51,494 bases of DNA from DASXHZ01 sp036488085. GTDB lineage: Bacteria > Acidobacteriota > Thermoanaerobaculia > Gp7-AA8. The position numbers and the translations under genes are program-made. This document shows, piece after piece, positions 8,337 through 15,427 of this stretch. The DNA is taken from NCBI GenBank assembly GCA_036488085.1, contig DASXHZ010000064.1:1-51494 (forward strand), read 5' to 3'. The notes below the pieces were generated by a model that worked only from the letters and a program-made list of their open reading frames with translations, did not search any database and was not told the DNA's origin. The first letter of the stretch is position 1; each line of letters starts with the position of its first letter.

Positions 8337-8351
8337 TGTACAATTGGTACA
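8337..8351 (+). promoter_or_regulatory. Palindrome at the VOC gene start
   Basis: TGTACAATTGGTACA has TGTAC/GTACA arms around an AT core and ends on the A of the ATG at 8351. There is no Shine-Dalgarno sequence in front of this gene, so a leaderless transcript with an overlapping operator is possible. Confidence 0.35.
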
Positions 8352-8806
8352 TGACATCCAACCCGCCCGTTGACATGCCTCGAGTGACCCCCCATCTCTT
8401 CTACGACGACGTCGGAGCAGCGATCGACTGGCTATCGAACGCGTTCGGTTTTCCGGTCCGCCTCCGGATGACGGATGACAGCGGCAAGGCCGTGCATGGC
8501 GAGCTCGAGATCGGCCCGGAATCGCTGGTGATGCTGGGGCTGACCGAGGAGAACCCGGCGTGGACGTCGCCGAAGTCGTCCGACGGGAAGATCCAGCAGC
8601 GGCTCTACATCTTCGTCGATGACGTCGACGCGCACTACGAGCGGGCCAAGGCGGGCGGCGCCGTCATTCACCGCGACATCGCCGATGCGTTCTGGGGCGA
8701 CCGCTGCTACGAGTGCATCGACCCGGAAGGCCACCGCTGGAAGTTCGCGCAGCACATCTTCGACGTCGACAACAAGAACCTCAAGCGCCCGGAGGGAACG
8801 ACGTAG
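8351..8806 (+). CDS. VOC-superfamily (glyoxalase/bleomycin-resistance-like) protein
   Basis: 151 aa covering one complete vicinal-oxygen-chelate unit with two beta-alpha-beta-beta-beta modules: VTPHLFYDDVGAAIDWLSNAFGF at the start, then LYIFVDDVDAHYERAKAGGA, and a closing CIDPEGHRWKFAQH. The PhnB/YdeI-like 'DPEGHRW' ending is typical of uncharacterised VOC proteins. Substrate and metal are unknown; metal ligands would come from His/Glu positions across a dimer. No ribosome-binding site is visible before the ATG, which is overlapped by a palindrome. Followed eight bases after the stop by a palindromic element shared with the convergent gene's 3' end. Confidence 0.8.
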   Translation: MTSNPPVDMPRVTPHLFYDDVGAAIDWLSNAFGFPVRLRMTDDSGKAVHGELEIGPESLVMLGLTEENPAWTSPKSSDGKIQQRLYIFVDDVDAHYERAKAGGAVIHRDIADAFWGDRCYECIDPEGHRWKFAQHIFDVDNKNLKRPEGTT

Positions 8807-8813
8807 CGTGTTG

Positions 8814-8868
8814 TGTGTGGGGCCGGCTCTCAGCCGGCCCTGGGTCGGCTGAGAGCCGACCCCACACA
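8814..8868. repeat. Double mini-hairpin palindromic element; provides the 3' end of the FAD gene
   Basis: Two inverted 23-bp arms, each itself a hairpin: CCGGCT-CTC-AGCCGG (8823-8837) and TCGGCT-GAG-AGCCGA (8845-8859), flanked by TGTGTGGGG and CCCCACACA. The single difference between arms (C-G pair versus T-A pair) is compensated inside each mini-hairpin, so the small hairpins look like the conserved unit. The stop codon and about the last dozen residues (VGSALSRPRAG) of the gene at 8830-10335 lie within the element. Confidence 0.8.
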
Positions 8869-10335
8869 TACCGCCTCTCTCGCCCATCGCGCGGCGAAGG
8901 GATCTCTCCCGATGGTCAGGTTGCCGACGAAGTTCCCCTCGGTTGGGATGCCGATGACGGCGATGTTCTCGTGGACGTCGCCGTCCGCTCCGATCACGTT
9001 CTGGGTTCCCTCGGTCATGTCGATCGCGCCGGGGAGGTAGTCGCCATTGCGGAAGGGACGGATGGTGCCGCGGCGGATGAGGTTGCGGTAGAGCGGCGAG
9101 GCGTCGCGCGTGATGTCGGTCTTCGGAAAGCGTGCGTCGATCAGGACGTCGACGCCGTCGACACGTGGCGCGCGCGAATAGCGGAAGTCGATAACGCCCG
9201 CCTTCGTCAGCGCCAGGATCTTCTCGGCGTTGATCACCGGCGGCCCGAAGACAACCCGCTTGAATCGCGGGAAGTAGTGCTCGACCAGCGCCCGGTGCGA
9301 CTCCGGCGTGAAGCCGCCGAAGCGCAGCACGTTGTTGAGCGCCGTCCGGATCTCGTACCAGAGGCTGATCGGCGTCACTTCACTCTTGGCGCTCTCGATC
9401 GCCTCTTCCATGTAGCGCGTGACGTCATCGACTATCGGATTGATCGCGGCACGCCAGTCGAAGCCTTCGAGCTCGCGATCGATCAGCGGCACGACGTCGC
9501 GCTCGAAATCGACCTGACCGTTGCGACGCAACGCCGCGAGCGCTTCCTCGGTCACGAAGCGCAACTGCCGCCGCGTCGCAGGAAGGTCGTTCGGCTTCGG
9601 CGTCATCGGGAGCCCCGTCCGGCTGTACGGGAAGATCACCGCCGGCTCGTTCCCGCTCCGAATGTATGTTCCGTCGTCGAACCGCCCTCCCCTCCCCTCG
9701 GTCAGCTCCAGCACGGCGTCGATGAACGTGAGGCCGATGCCGAGCATCGCCACGCGTGCGCCTGCTGGAACGGCGCGCATCCGCTCCTTCACCGGGTAGA
9801 CGAACGGGATGACCATCTCGCCCTCGGACGCCGGCGGTTCGGACGGCTGCTGGTGGCCGGTCGCGAGCAGGATTCTGTCGACGATGATTTCGCCGCCATC
9901 CCACCTCACGGAGAGGCGGACGCCTCTCCCTTCGATGTCGATGACCTCTTCGCGGTGGTATTCGATCGTCATCCCCGACGGGACGCGATCGAGCATCCGA
10001 TGCAGGCAGTCGCGTAGATAGCGGCCGACGACGGATCGGGGGAGGTACTCGTTGCCGGTCAGCGGCTCGCCGTACCACTCCAGAAAGCTCGGCCCACGGC
10101 CGGCCGCGGGCGGCGGATCATCCGCGTCCCAGAGGTCGATCTCGCCGACGGCGACATTGACGAGGATGTGATCCGATTGCGTCGTGTCGTAGATAGGGCT
10201 GCATTCCGCACGATCGAAGACGTGCACGACGAGCCCCTCTTCGAGGGGCCGCGCGGCAAATTCGGCGCAGAGACGCTCGAGACAGTAGAGACCCTTCGGC
10301 CCGAGGCCGATGATCGCAACCGAGCGTGGAGTCAA
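8830..10335 (-). CDS. FAD/NAD(P)-binding oxidoreductase paired with opine dehydrogenase
   Basis: 501 aa. The N-terminal Rossmann motif VAIIGLGPKGLYCLERL binds a dinucleotide; HILVNVAVGEIDLWD and the later ILLATGHQQP (GXG/ATG-type strand) are hallmarks of the FAD/NAD(P)-binding family that includes amino-acid N-monooxygenase-like proteins (Pfam NAD_binding_9 type). The reaction is unknown. The TTG start at 10335 follows the TGA of the opine dehydrogenase gene with no gap, so the two are certainly co-transcribed and probably work in one pathway. The C-terminal tail is encoded by a palindromic repeat element, suggesting the original stop was replaced. Alternatives are a flavin monooxygenase or a dehydrogenase acting on the opine product. 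Confidence 0.75.
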   Translation of the reverse strand: MTPRSVAIIGLGPKGLYCLERLCAEFAARPLEEGLVVHVFDRAECSPIYDTTQSDHILVNVAVGEIDLWDADDPPPAAGRGPSFLEWYGEPLTGNEYLPRSVVGRYLRDCLHRMLDRVPSGMTIEYHREEVIDIEGRGVRLSVRWDGGEIIVDRILLATGHQQPSEPPASEGEMVIPFVYPVKERMRAVPAGARVAMLGIGLTFIDAVLELTEGRGGRFDDGTYIRSGNEPAVIFPYSRTGLPMTPKPNDLPATRRQLRFVTEEALAALRRNGQVDFERDVVPLIDRELEGFDWRAAINPIVDDVTRYMEEAIESAKSEVTPISLWYEIRTALNNVLRFGGFTPESHRALVEHYFPRFKRVVFGPPVINAEKILALTKAGVIDFRYSRAPRVDGVDVLIDARFPKTDITRDASPLYRNLIRRGTIRPFRNGDYLPGAIDMTEGTQNVIGADGDVHENIAVIGIPTEGNFVGNLTIGRDPFAARWAREAVCVGSALSRPRAG

Positions 10336-11529
10336 TCAGGCCACCAGGATGTCGTCGAGCGAGTAGCCGTAGCGCTGCGGCGCGCGGGTGAACGCGACGT
10401 CGCGGCCGCGCAGCTCCTTGCCGAGAAGGTATTCGCGCCCCATCGCATGCTGTGACCAGCAGAGTACGCGATCCATCTGCGGCGTTGGAACCCCCGCGAG
10501 CTCCGCGATTCCTCGTATCACCACGAGCCCGAACGGCACATCCTCGGTCAGGAAGCGGTGCGAGAAATCGGGGACGTACTCGTTGCCGCGCCGAATCATC
10601 GGATGCGTCATCCCCTCGTAGCCGGAGTTGGTCCGCAGCGCGGTCATGAGGTTCGTCTTGTCGGCGATGTCCGCGCCGTAGCACCCGATGTCCCACTCGT
10701 ACATCGGGATGACCTGCGAGAGGTCGACGCCCGGATGCCCGCGCATGATCGACCGGCTGGTCGCCACGACCTCGTCGCTGATCTCCTCGAGCAGCGCCGC
10801 CGTCTCCTCGTCGACGCCGTGGTAGAAGAGCGGCGGCGCGTCGAGACCGACGCCGTCCCAGTCCTTCCAGCGGCCGAACATGATCGGCGGATGGCTGTAC
10901 GCGTTCGGCGCGCGGAGCGTGATGCCGAGCGGATGGCCGTTGATCACGAGCTGCGGCGTGTCGCCGAGGAGCCGTTGGAGAACGGCGGCCGGATCGGCAA
11001 CGCGAGCTCGTGACGGATCGCCGTGCATCGCGCCGACGAGCCGGCTCTTCGTACCGTGAATGCGCGCCGACCGGCCGAATTCGTCGGTACGACAGATCCA
11101 CGGCAACGACTCGAAGTTGATGACGATCGTGGAGTCGAATCGGTCGCCGAGCGCCTTCCGGACGTCGAACTCGAAACCGTTCTGCCCCGGCAGGCCGACG
11201 ATCACGCAGCCTTCGGGAAGGTATGGCGCGAGCACGGTGAGGTACTGCAGGTGCAGGAACGCCGGGACGGAGATGATGACGAAGTCGGCATCGCGGGCGG
11301 CAGCCTCGGGATCGCTCGTGATGGAGAGGCCGGTCGCCTCGATCGGCACCTCGTCGCGACCGGTGACCGTGAGCCGCGCGGCGCCCGCAATCTCGGCCCA
11401 GGCGTTGGCACGGACGACGTTGACGCTCATCACCGACACGTCCGCATCGCCCTGGGCGGAGATCACCGCGCCGAGAACGTGCGCAGCGCTGCCCGTTCCG
11501 CATACGAGTACCCGAATCCGATCCTGCAT
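10336..11529 (-). CDS. Opine (octopine/nopaline-type) dehydrogenase
   Basis: 397 aa. The N-terminal NAD(P)-binding motif is VLVCGTGSAAHVLGA. The C-terminal octopine/nopaline dehydrogenase domain shows SHPPIMFGRW and HRFLTEDVPFGLVVIRGIAELAGVPTP (quoted in two parts: SHRFLTEDVPFGLVVI then RGIAELAGVPTP), including the catalytic-region His-Asp elements of this family. Members reductively condense an amino acid with an alpha-keto acid, as in octopine, nopaline or the last step of staphylopine-type metallophores. No nicotianamine-synthase-like gene, racemase or exporter sits beside it here, so a metallophore is not established. A copy of the shared 35-bp motif ends eight bases before the ATG. The next gene starts directly after the stop. 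Confidence 0.82.
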   Translation of the reverse strand: MQDRIRVLVCGTGSAAHVLGAVISAQGDADVSVMSVNVVRANAWAEIAGAARLTVTGRDEVPIEATGLSITSDPEAAARDADFVIISVPAFLHLQYLTVLAPYLPEGCVIVGLPGQNGFEFDVRKALGDRFDSTIVINFESLPWICRTDEFGRSARIHGTKSRLVGAMHGDPSRARVADPAAVLQRLLGDTPQLVINGHPLGITLRAPNAYSHPPIMFGRWKDWDGVGLDAPPLFYHGVDEETAALLEEISDEVVATSRSIMRGHPGVDLSQVIPMYEWDIGCYGADIADKTNLMTALRTNSGYEGMTHPMIRRGNEYVPDFSHRFLTEDVPFGLVVIRGIAELAGVPTPQMDRVLCWSQHAMGREYLLGKELRGRDVAFTRAPQRYGYSLDDILVA

Positions 11530-11537
11530 AGACCCAT

Positions 11538-11572
11538 CTTAGGAGAGCCGCGAGCGCGGTGTTTCCCTACCC
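11538..11572 (-). promoter_or_regulatory. 35-bp two-block motif, copy B
   Basis: On the minus strand: GGGTAGGGAAACACC, ten variable bases, CTCTCCTAAG, ending eight bases before the opine dehydrogenase ATG. It also contains the TAG stop of the response-regulator gene upstream. Identical spacing to copy A at 8302-8336. If it is a promoter, the opine transcript would have an extremely short leader. Confidence 0.6.
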
Positions 11573-12388
11573 GGTGGTTCGTGACAACGCGGCACACTCC
11601 GCGGCGATCGACAGGAGGAGCTCCTGATGCTCCTTGTCGAACGCCTGCTCCTCATTGAATCTCCAGCCGATGGAGCCGGTCACCACGCCATGATCGACGA
11701 TCGGCGCCGCGGCGGCGGCATGCGTGCGTCTGTGGATCGAGTTCTGGAGGGCGGGATATTGGTCGACGAGCTCGCCGCGCGAGCGGATCCAGACTGGGCG
11801 GGCCTCGAGGACGGCGACGCCGAGGGGCGACTTCACGCTGAGCGCCAGCGGATTGAATTGCGTCACGAACGCGTCCTCGTAGCCGTAACTCCAGACGAGG
11901 TGCAACGCCGCGGGGTCGCGTCGAACGACGCCGAGGACCGCGGCCTCCGCATTCGCCTGGCTCGACTTCATCCGGACGCCAAGGAACGGATCGGGGGCGC
12001 CGTCGTGATCGACACACGCGCGAATGACCTCGAGCAGCTCCTCGATGTCGAACGGCTTCTGCATCAGGCGGAAGACGCGGTGCGCGACCGTGTGCTTGCG
12101 GACCAGCATCGGACTGGTCGCGCTGAGAATGATGACCCGCGAGAGCAGCGCCGGGTTCGACTCCTGCATCCACTCCAGCACGTCGTAGCCGCTGCCGTGC
12201 GGGAGAAGGAGATCGAGAACGATGGTCGAGAAGCTCCGGGCCGCGAGGGTCGCGATCGCGTCGATGCCGTTCGCGACCGTGTCGGCTTCGAACCCGCCAC
12301 GCCGCACCACCGCGAGCATCAACGAACGGATGCCGGGATCGTCTTCGACGACGAGAACCCGCGGACGCTGAAGGTCGAGGACGGACAT
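11567..12388 (-). CDS. REC-GAF response regulator
   Basis: 273 aa. Residues 9-125 form a canonical receiver: acidic pair D16/D17, phospho-acceptor D59 (TIVLDLLLP), switch Ser/Thr around residue 89 and K111 (MQKPF). Residues 130-270 are a GAF-like domain (LGVAVLEARPVWIRSRGELVDQYP; APIVDHGVVTGSIGW). There is no DNA-binding or enzymatic output domain, so it probably signals by protein contact or by sensing a ligand through GAF. It is the last gene of a five-gene minus-strand operon starting with a KaiC homologue; the gap to the small winged-helix gene is nine bases. The hybrid kinase at 13849 is the obvious phosphate source (inference). Confidence 0.85.
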   Translation of the reverse strand: MSVLDLQRPRVLVVEDDPGIRSLMLAVVRRGGFEADTVANGIDAIATLAARSFSTIVLDLLLPHGSGYDVLEWMQESNPALLSRVIILSATSPMLVRKHTVAHRVFRLMQKPFDIEELLEVIRACVDHDGAPDPFLGVRMKSSQANAEAAVLGVVRRDPAALHLVWSYGYEDAFVTQFNPLALSVKSPLGVAVLEARPVWIRSRGELVDQYPALQNSIHRRTHAAAAAPIVDHGVVTGSIGWRFNEEQAFDKEHQELLLSIAAECAALSRTTG

Positions 12389-12397
12389 GCGCAGATA

Positions 12398-12736
12398 TTA
12401 CGCGAGACGATAGCGCCCGTGTGCGCGTTTTGCGATGCGGCCTTCGCGAAGCAGACGCCCGAGGATTCCGCGGATGTTGGCACGATCGGCGTCGCGATAC
12501 ATGTTCAGATCGCGGGCGATGTCACCCGGCGAGACGTCGTGGCCCGTGTGATTGCGCAGCACCCAGATCATGTGGTCGCGTAGCGCCCCCGATTTCGGGC
12601 GGATGTGGATGGCGGTGAGCTCGCCGAGCTGCGACACCACGACCGCGATCTCGTTCTTGAGGGCCGTACGCTCGTTCTCGACCGATTGTTTCATGCTCGT
12701 CACCACGGACCTGAACGACGACACTATCTGTGTCAC
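12398..12736 (-). CDS. Small protein with N-terminal coiled coil and C-terminal winged helix
   Basis: 112 aa. Residues 10-45 are predicted to be a helix with heptad-like spacing (MKQSVENERTALKNEIAVVV). Residues 50-112 look like a winged helix: SPGDIARDLNMYRDADRANI would supply the recognition region and IAKRAHGRYRL the wing. The GTG start overlaps the stop of the flavin oxidase gene (GTGA), indicating translational coupling. A DNA-binding partner of the neighbouring response regulator, which lacks an output domain, would be a natural role, but this is inference. I do not recognise a named family. Confidence 0.72.
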   Translation of the reverse strand: MTQIVSSFRSVVTSMKQSVENERTALKNEIAVVVSQLGELTAIHIRPKSGALRDHMIWVLRNHTGHDVSPGDIARDLNMYRDADRANIRGILGRLLREGRIAKRAHGRYRLA

Positions 12737-13839
12737 TTTCTACGTTCGAACTGTGTCTCGCGACGCGAACTCTCCAGACGATCAAGGCAGAAGGCTCGAT
12801 CGATGTCTGATCCGCTCACGATTGCGTGCGCCGCCATCTCGCCGACGGCCGGCGCGAGCTTGAAACCGTGTCCCGATCCGCCGCCGAGGAGCCAGACGTT
12901 GTCCGCGTGCGGATGCCGGTCGACGATCAGGTTGCCGTCGGGGCTGTTCTCGTACTGACAAACCTCGGAGGCGACGAGCGGCGCGTCCGCCAGCTCCGGA
13001 AAGCGCTGCGCGAGAAGGTCGCGGGCTCGCTTGATCCCCTCGGGCGACGGTGTTCGATCTGCGGTCGTCGGATCGATGGTCCCGCCGCGCGTGTCATCGG
13101 CGACTTTGAAGCCGCGCCCTCCGATGTCAGGGATTCCGTAGACGATCCGTTCCGCGAAGTCCATCCAGATCGGGAAATGCGGCGCCGAGAATCGGTCGGA
13201 GCCGCGCGGCGTGCCGAAGTAGTAGACCTCCTGCCGCGTCGGGTGCACGCGATCGCCGATGACGTCGGGAAAGAGCTTGCCGAGCCACGGACCACACGCA
13301 AAGACGTAGGCGTCAGCCTCGCCGCTCTCGATCAGCTCCTCGGGAATGATCGCTTCTATACGAAACGCGCCGCCGTTCTTCACGAACAGATCGCGGACGA
13401 TGCCGCACGCCCGCCGCGCCGACAACGCTCCCGCGCGTGGCTCGAACCAGACCGACTGCACACCGCGAAAGTTGATCTGCGGCCATCGATTCGCAGCCGT
13501 CTCGACGCCGATCTGATCGAGGACGAATCCGACGTCATGGAGGATCGGCGCCGAGGAGCGAACGTAGTCGTCATCGCCGTGCATCATCCAGAGCACGCCC
13601 GTCTCGACGTACACAGACTCCGGCAGCGCCTCCCAAAGCTCGTACGCGCGTTTCACCATCTCGACGTAGATCCGGTCCGGCCCATACACCGCCCGGATCA
13701 CCCGCGTCTCGCCGCCGGAGCTGGAACGCCTGTTCCCCGCCCCAAACGCATCGACGAGCGTCACCCGCGCCCCCATCTGCTGCAGATGGAGCGCCGTCCA
13801 CCCTCCAAACGCTCCCGCACCGACCACCACAACGTGCAT
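12733..13839 (-). CDS. FAD-dependent amine oxidase of the sarcosine oxidase/N-methyltryptophan oxidase type
   Basis: 368 aa. The N-terminus VVVVGAGAFGGWTALHL is the FAD Rossmann motif; SSGGETRVIRAVYG matches the substrate/FAD loop of monomeric sarcosine oxidase. Near the end EVCQYENSPDGNLIVDRHP places a Cys (C294) where the family carries 8-alpha-S-cysteinyl FAD, and GGGSGHGFKLAP is the C-terminal FAD motif. It should oxidise a secondary amine or D-amino acid, producing imine and H2O2. It lies nine bases after the hybrid kinase and overlaps the winged-helix gene by four bases. An oxidase inside a two-component/KaiC operon is unusual. The opine dehydrogenase downstream makes secondary amines, the substrate class of this oxidase (inference). 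Confidence 0.85.
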   Translation of the reverse strand: MHVVVVGAGAFGGWTALHLQQMGARVTLVDAFGAGNRRSSSGGETRVIRAVYGPDRIYVEMVKRAYELWEALPESVYVETGVLWMMHGDDDYVRSSAPILHDVGFVLDQIGVETAANRWPQINFRGVQSVWFEPRAGALSARRACGIVRDLFVKNGGAFRIEAIIPEELIESGEADAYVFACGPWLGKLFPDVIGDRVHPTRQEVYYFGTPRGSDRFSAPHFPIWMDFAERIVYGIPDIGGRGFKVADDTRGGTIDPTTADRTPSPEGIKRARDLLAQRFPELADAPLVASEVCQYENSPDGNLIVDRHPHADNVWLLGGGSGHGFKLAPAVGEMAAHAIVSGSDIDRAFCLDRLESSRRETQFERRK

Positions 13840-13848
13840 TCGGAAAGC

Positions 13849-15426
13849 TTACGCCGCGTCTTCGCTGAAGCGGCGCATGAAGATCTGCTGGAGCTCCTCG
13901 ACGCGGATCGGCTTGGTGAGGTGTTCGTCGAAGCCGGAGGCGGCGGCACGTTCGCGGTCGTCGGCTTGGCCGAAGCCGGTGAGGGCGATGAGGAGGATGC
14001 GGCCGTCGAGCTTCTCGCGGACGCGTTTCGCGAGCTCGTAGCCGTCCATCCCCGGCATGCCGATGTCGATGATGGCGATGTCGGGGCGTTTTTCGGCGAT
14101 GCACCTCAGCCCCGCGTTACCGTCGGCCGCCGTGTCGACGGCGTGACCGAGCTTTTTCAGTTTGATCTGCAGCAGGTCGCGGATGTCGGGGTTGTCGTCG
14201 ACGATGACGATGCTCCGGGTCGGGACGACGGACGTCTCGCCATCCGGGCTCGCCTTCGCGGCGCGAGGTGCCAGCGAGACCGTCGCTTCCGACGACAGCG
14301 GCAGAAAGGCCGTGAACGTGCTCCCCTGATCGATTCCGTCGCTCTTCACCTCGGCGCTTCCACCATGCATCGTGACGAGCGTTCGGACGAGATTGAGGCC
14401 GATTCCCATCCCGCCCTGCGAGCGGCCGATGGCGTTCTCCGCCTGGCTGAAGAGCTCGAAAATCGTCTCGAGGCGCTCGCGCGCGATGCCGACGCCCGAA
14501 TCGGAGACGACCAGCGCCGCCTGGTTTCCGCGACGCTCGGTGCGCACCTCGACCTGGCCGTCCTGGCGCGTGTACTTGAGCGCGTTCGTCAGGAGGTTCG
14601 AGACAATCTGCTCCACGCGCAACTCGTCGGCATGAATGACGAGCGGCTCGCGCGCGCCCTCGAACGTGAGCCGGATCTTCCGGCGAGCCGCATCGGGCTG
14701 CATCGCCTTCACACATTCTTCGACCAGCGCCGTGAGGTCGAAGACCGTTCGCTTCAGGACGATCTTGCCGGTCGTGACTCGGGAGAGGTCGAGTAGGTCG
14801 TCGACGAGGCTCGAGAGATGTTGCGCCTGGCGATCGATCCGTTCGGCATATTCAGCCTCGAGGGTCCCGGCGGAAGGATCGACCATCTGCGCCGCGAGGA
14901 CGATCGCCGCCAGCGGATTGCGCAGCTCGTGGCCGAGGATCGCGAGGAAGCGGTCGCGCTCCGCGATCCGGTCTTCGAGCTTGGCGAGGAGATCGCGGAT
15001 CTCGAACTGGCGGGTGCGCGCGCGCGCCACCGATCGCATGATGCTGACGACGCTCTTCATCCGAACGGGACGGTCGACGAGCGTGACGTTCGCACGCCTT
15101 CCAAACTCGTCGAGTCGGCCGAGGTAGCGCGCGTCGGTGTCGGGACCGCCGAAGACGACGATCGGGAAGTCGGACCAGAACGGCTGATCGTCGATGAAGT
15201 GGCGCAACGTCCGAACCACCTCCGGCACGAGCGCCTCCTCGGTGATCAGCAACGCCAGCGCGTCGTTGCGGAGGCATTGGCTGAGTGTTTCCGGATCGGG
15301 ACAGTCGTCCGAGCGGAGTCCCGCGGAGTCGAGCAGTTTCGAGAGGAGGTCGATGTCGCGGCGCACCGGCGCGCAAATCAGGACGCGGGCCGTCTTCAGC
15401 GCTTCTTTCATGAGCGCACTCGTCAC
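13849..15426 (-). CDS. Hybrid histidine kinase with degenerate N-terminal receiver
   Basis: 525 aa, no membrane segment. Residues 13-130 fold like a receiver but lack the chemistry: the acidic pair is replaced (LICAPVRRD), the acceptor strand reads LLITEEAL without Asp, and the Lys position is in VDRPV. This is therefore a pseudo-receiver. Then come HisKA with H166 (FLAILGHELRNPL), a HATPase domain (N-box near 286-291, DSGVGI, GGMGIGL), and a proper C-terminal receiver with D454 (AIIDIGMPGMDG) and K505. It is a soluble kinase probably regulated through protein contact. The GTG start lies one base after the KaiC stop with AAAGGG upstream. The pairing of KaiC with a pseudo-receiver kinase recalls cyanobacterial CikA/SasA logic, without KaiA or KaiB here. 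Confidence 0.88.
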   Translation of the reverse strand: MTSALMKEALKTARVLICAPVRRDIDLLSKLLDSAGLRSDDCPDPETLSQCLRNDALALLITEEALVPEVVRTLRHFIDDQPFWSDFPIVVFGGPDTDARYLGRLDEFGRRANVTLVDRPVRMKSVVSIMRSVARARTRQFEIRDLLAKLEDRIAERDRFLAILGHELRNPLAAIVLAAQMVDPSAGTLEAEYAERIDRQAQHLSSLVDDLLDLSRVTTGKIVLKRTVFDLTALVEECVKAMQPDAARRKIRLTFEGAREPLVIHADELRVEQIVSNLLTNALKYTRQDGQVEVRTERRGNQAALVVSDSGVGIARERLETIFELFSQAENAIGRSQGGMGIGLNLVRTLVTMHGGSAEVKSDGIDQGSTFTAFLPLSSEATVSLAPRAAKASPDGETSVVPTRSIVIVDDNPDIRDLLQIKLKKLGHAVDTAADGNAGLRCIAEKRPDIAIIDIGMPGMDGYELAKRVREKLDGRILLIALTGFGQADDRERAAASGFDEHLTKPIRVEELQQIFMRRFSEDAA

Positions 15427-15427
15427 G

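Noticed and set aside
8830..11529. Staphylopine-like metallophore cluster
   Set aside because: Opine dehydrogenase is present but no nicotianamine-synthase-like enzyme, histidine racemase or dedicated transporter is in the window.
12826..14796. Plus-strand open frame of over 600 codons across the oxidase and kinase genes
   Set aside because: Same composition artefact; the minus strand has FAD and histidine-kinase motifs in full.
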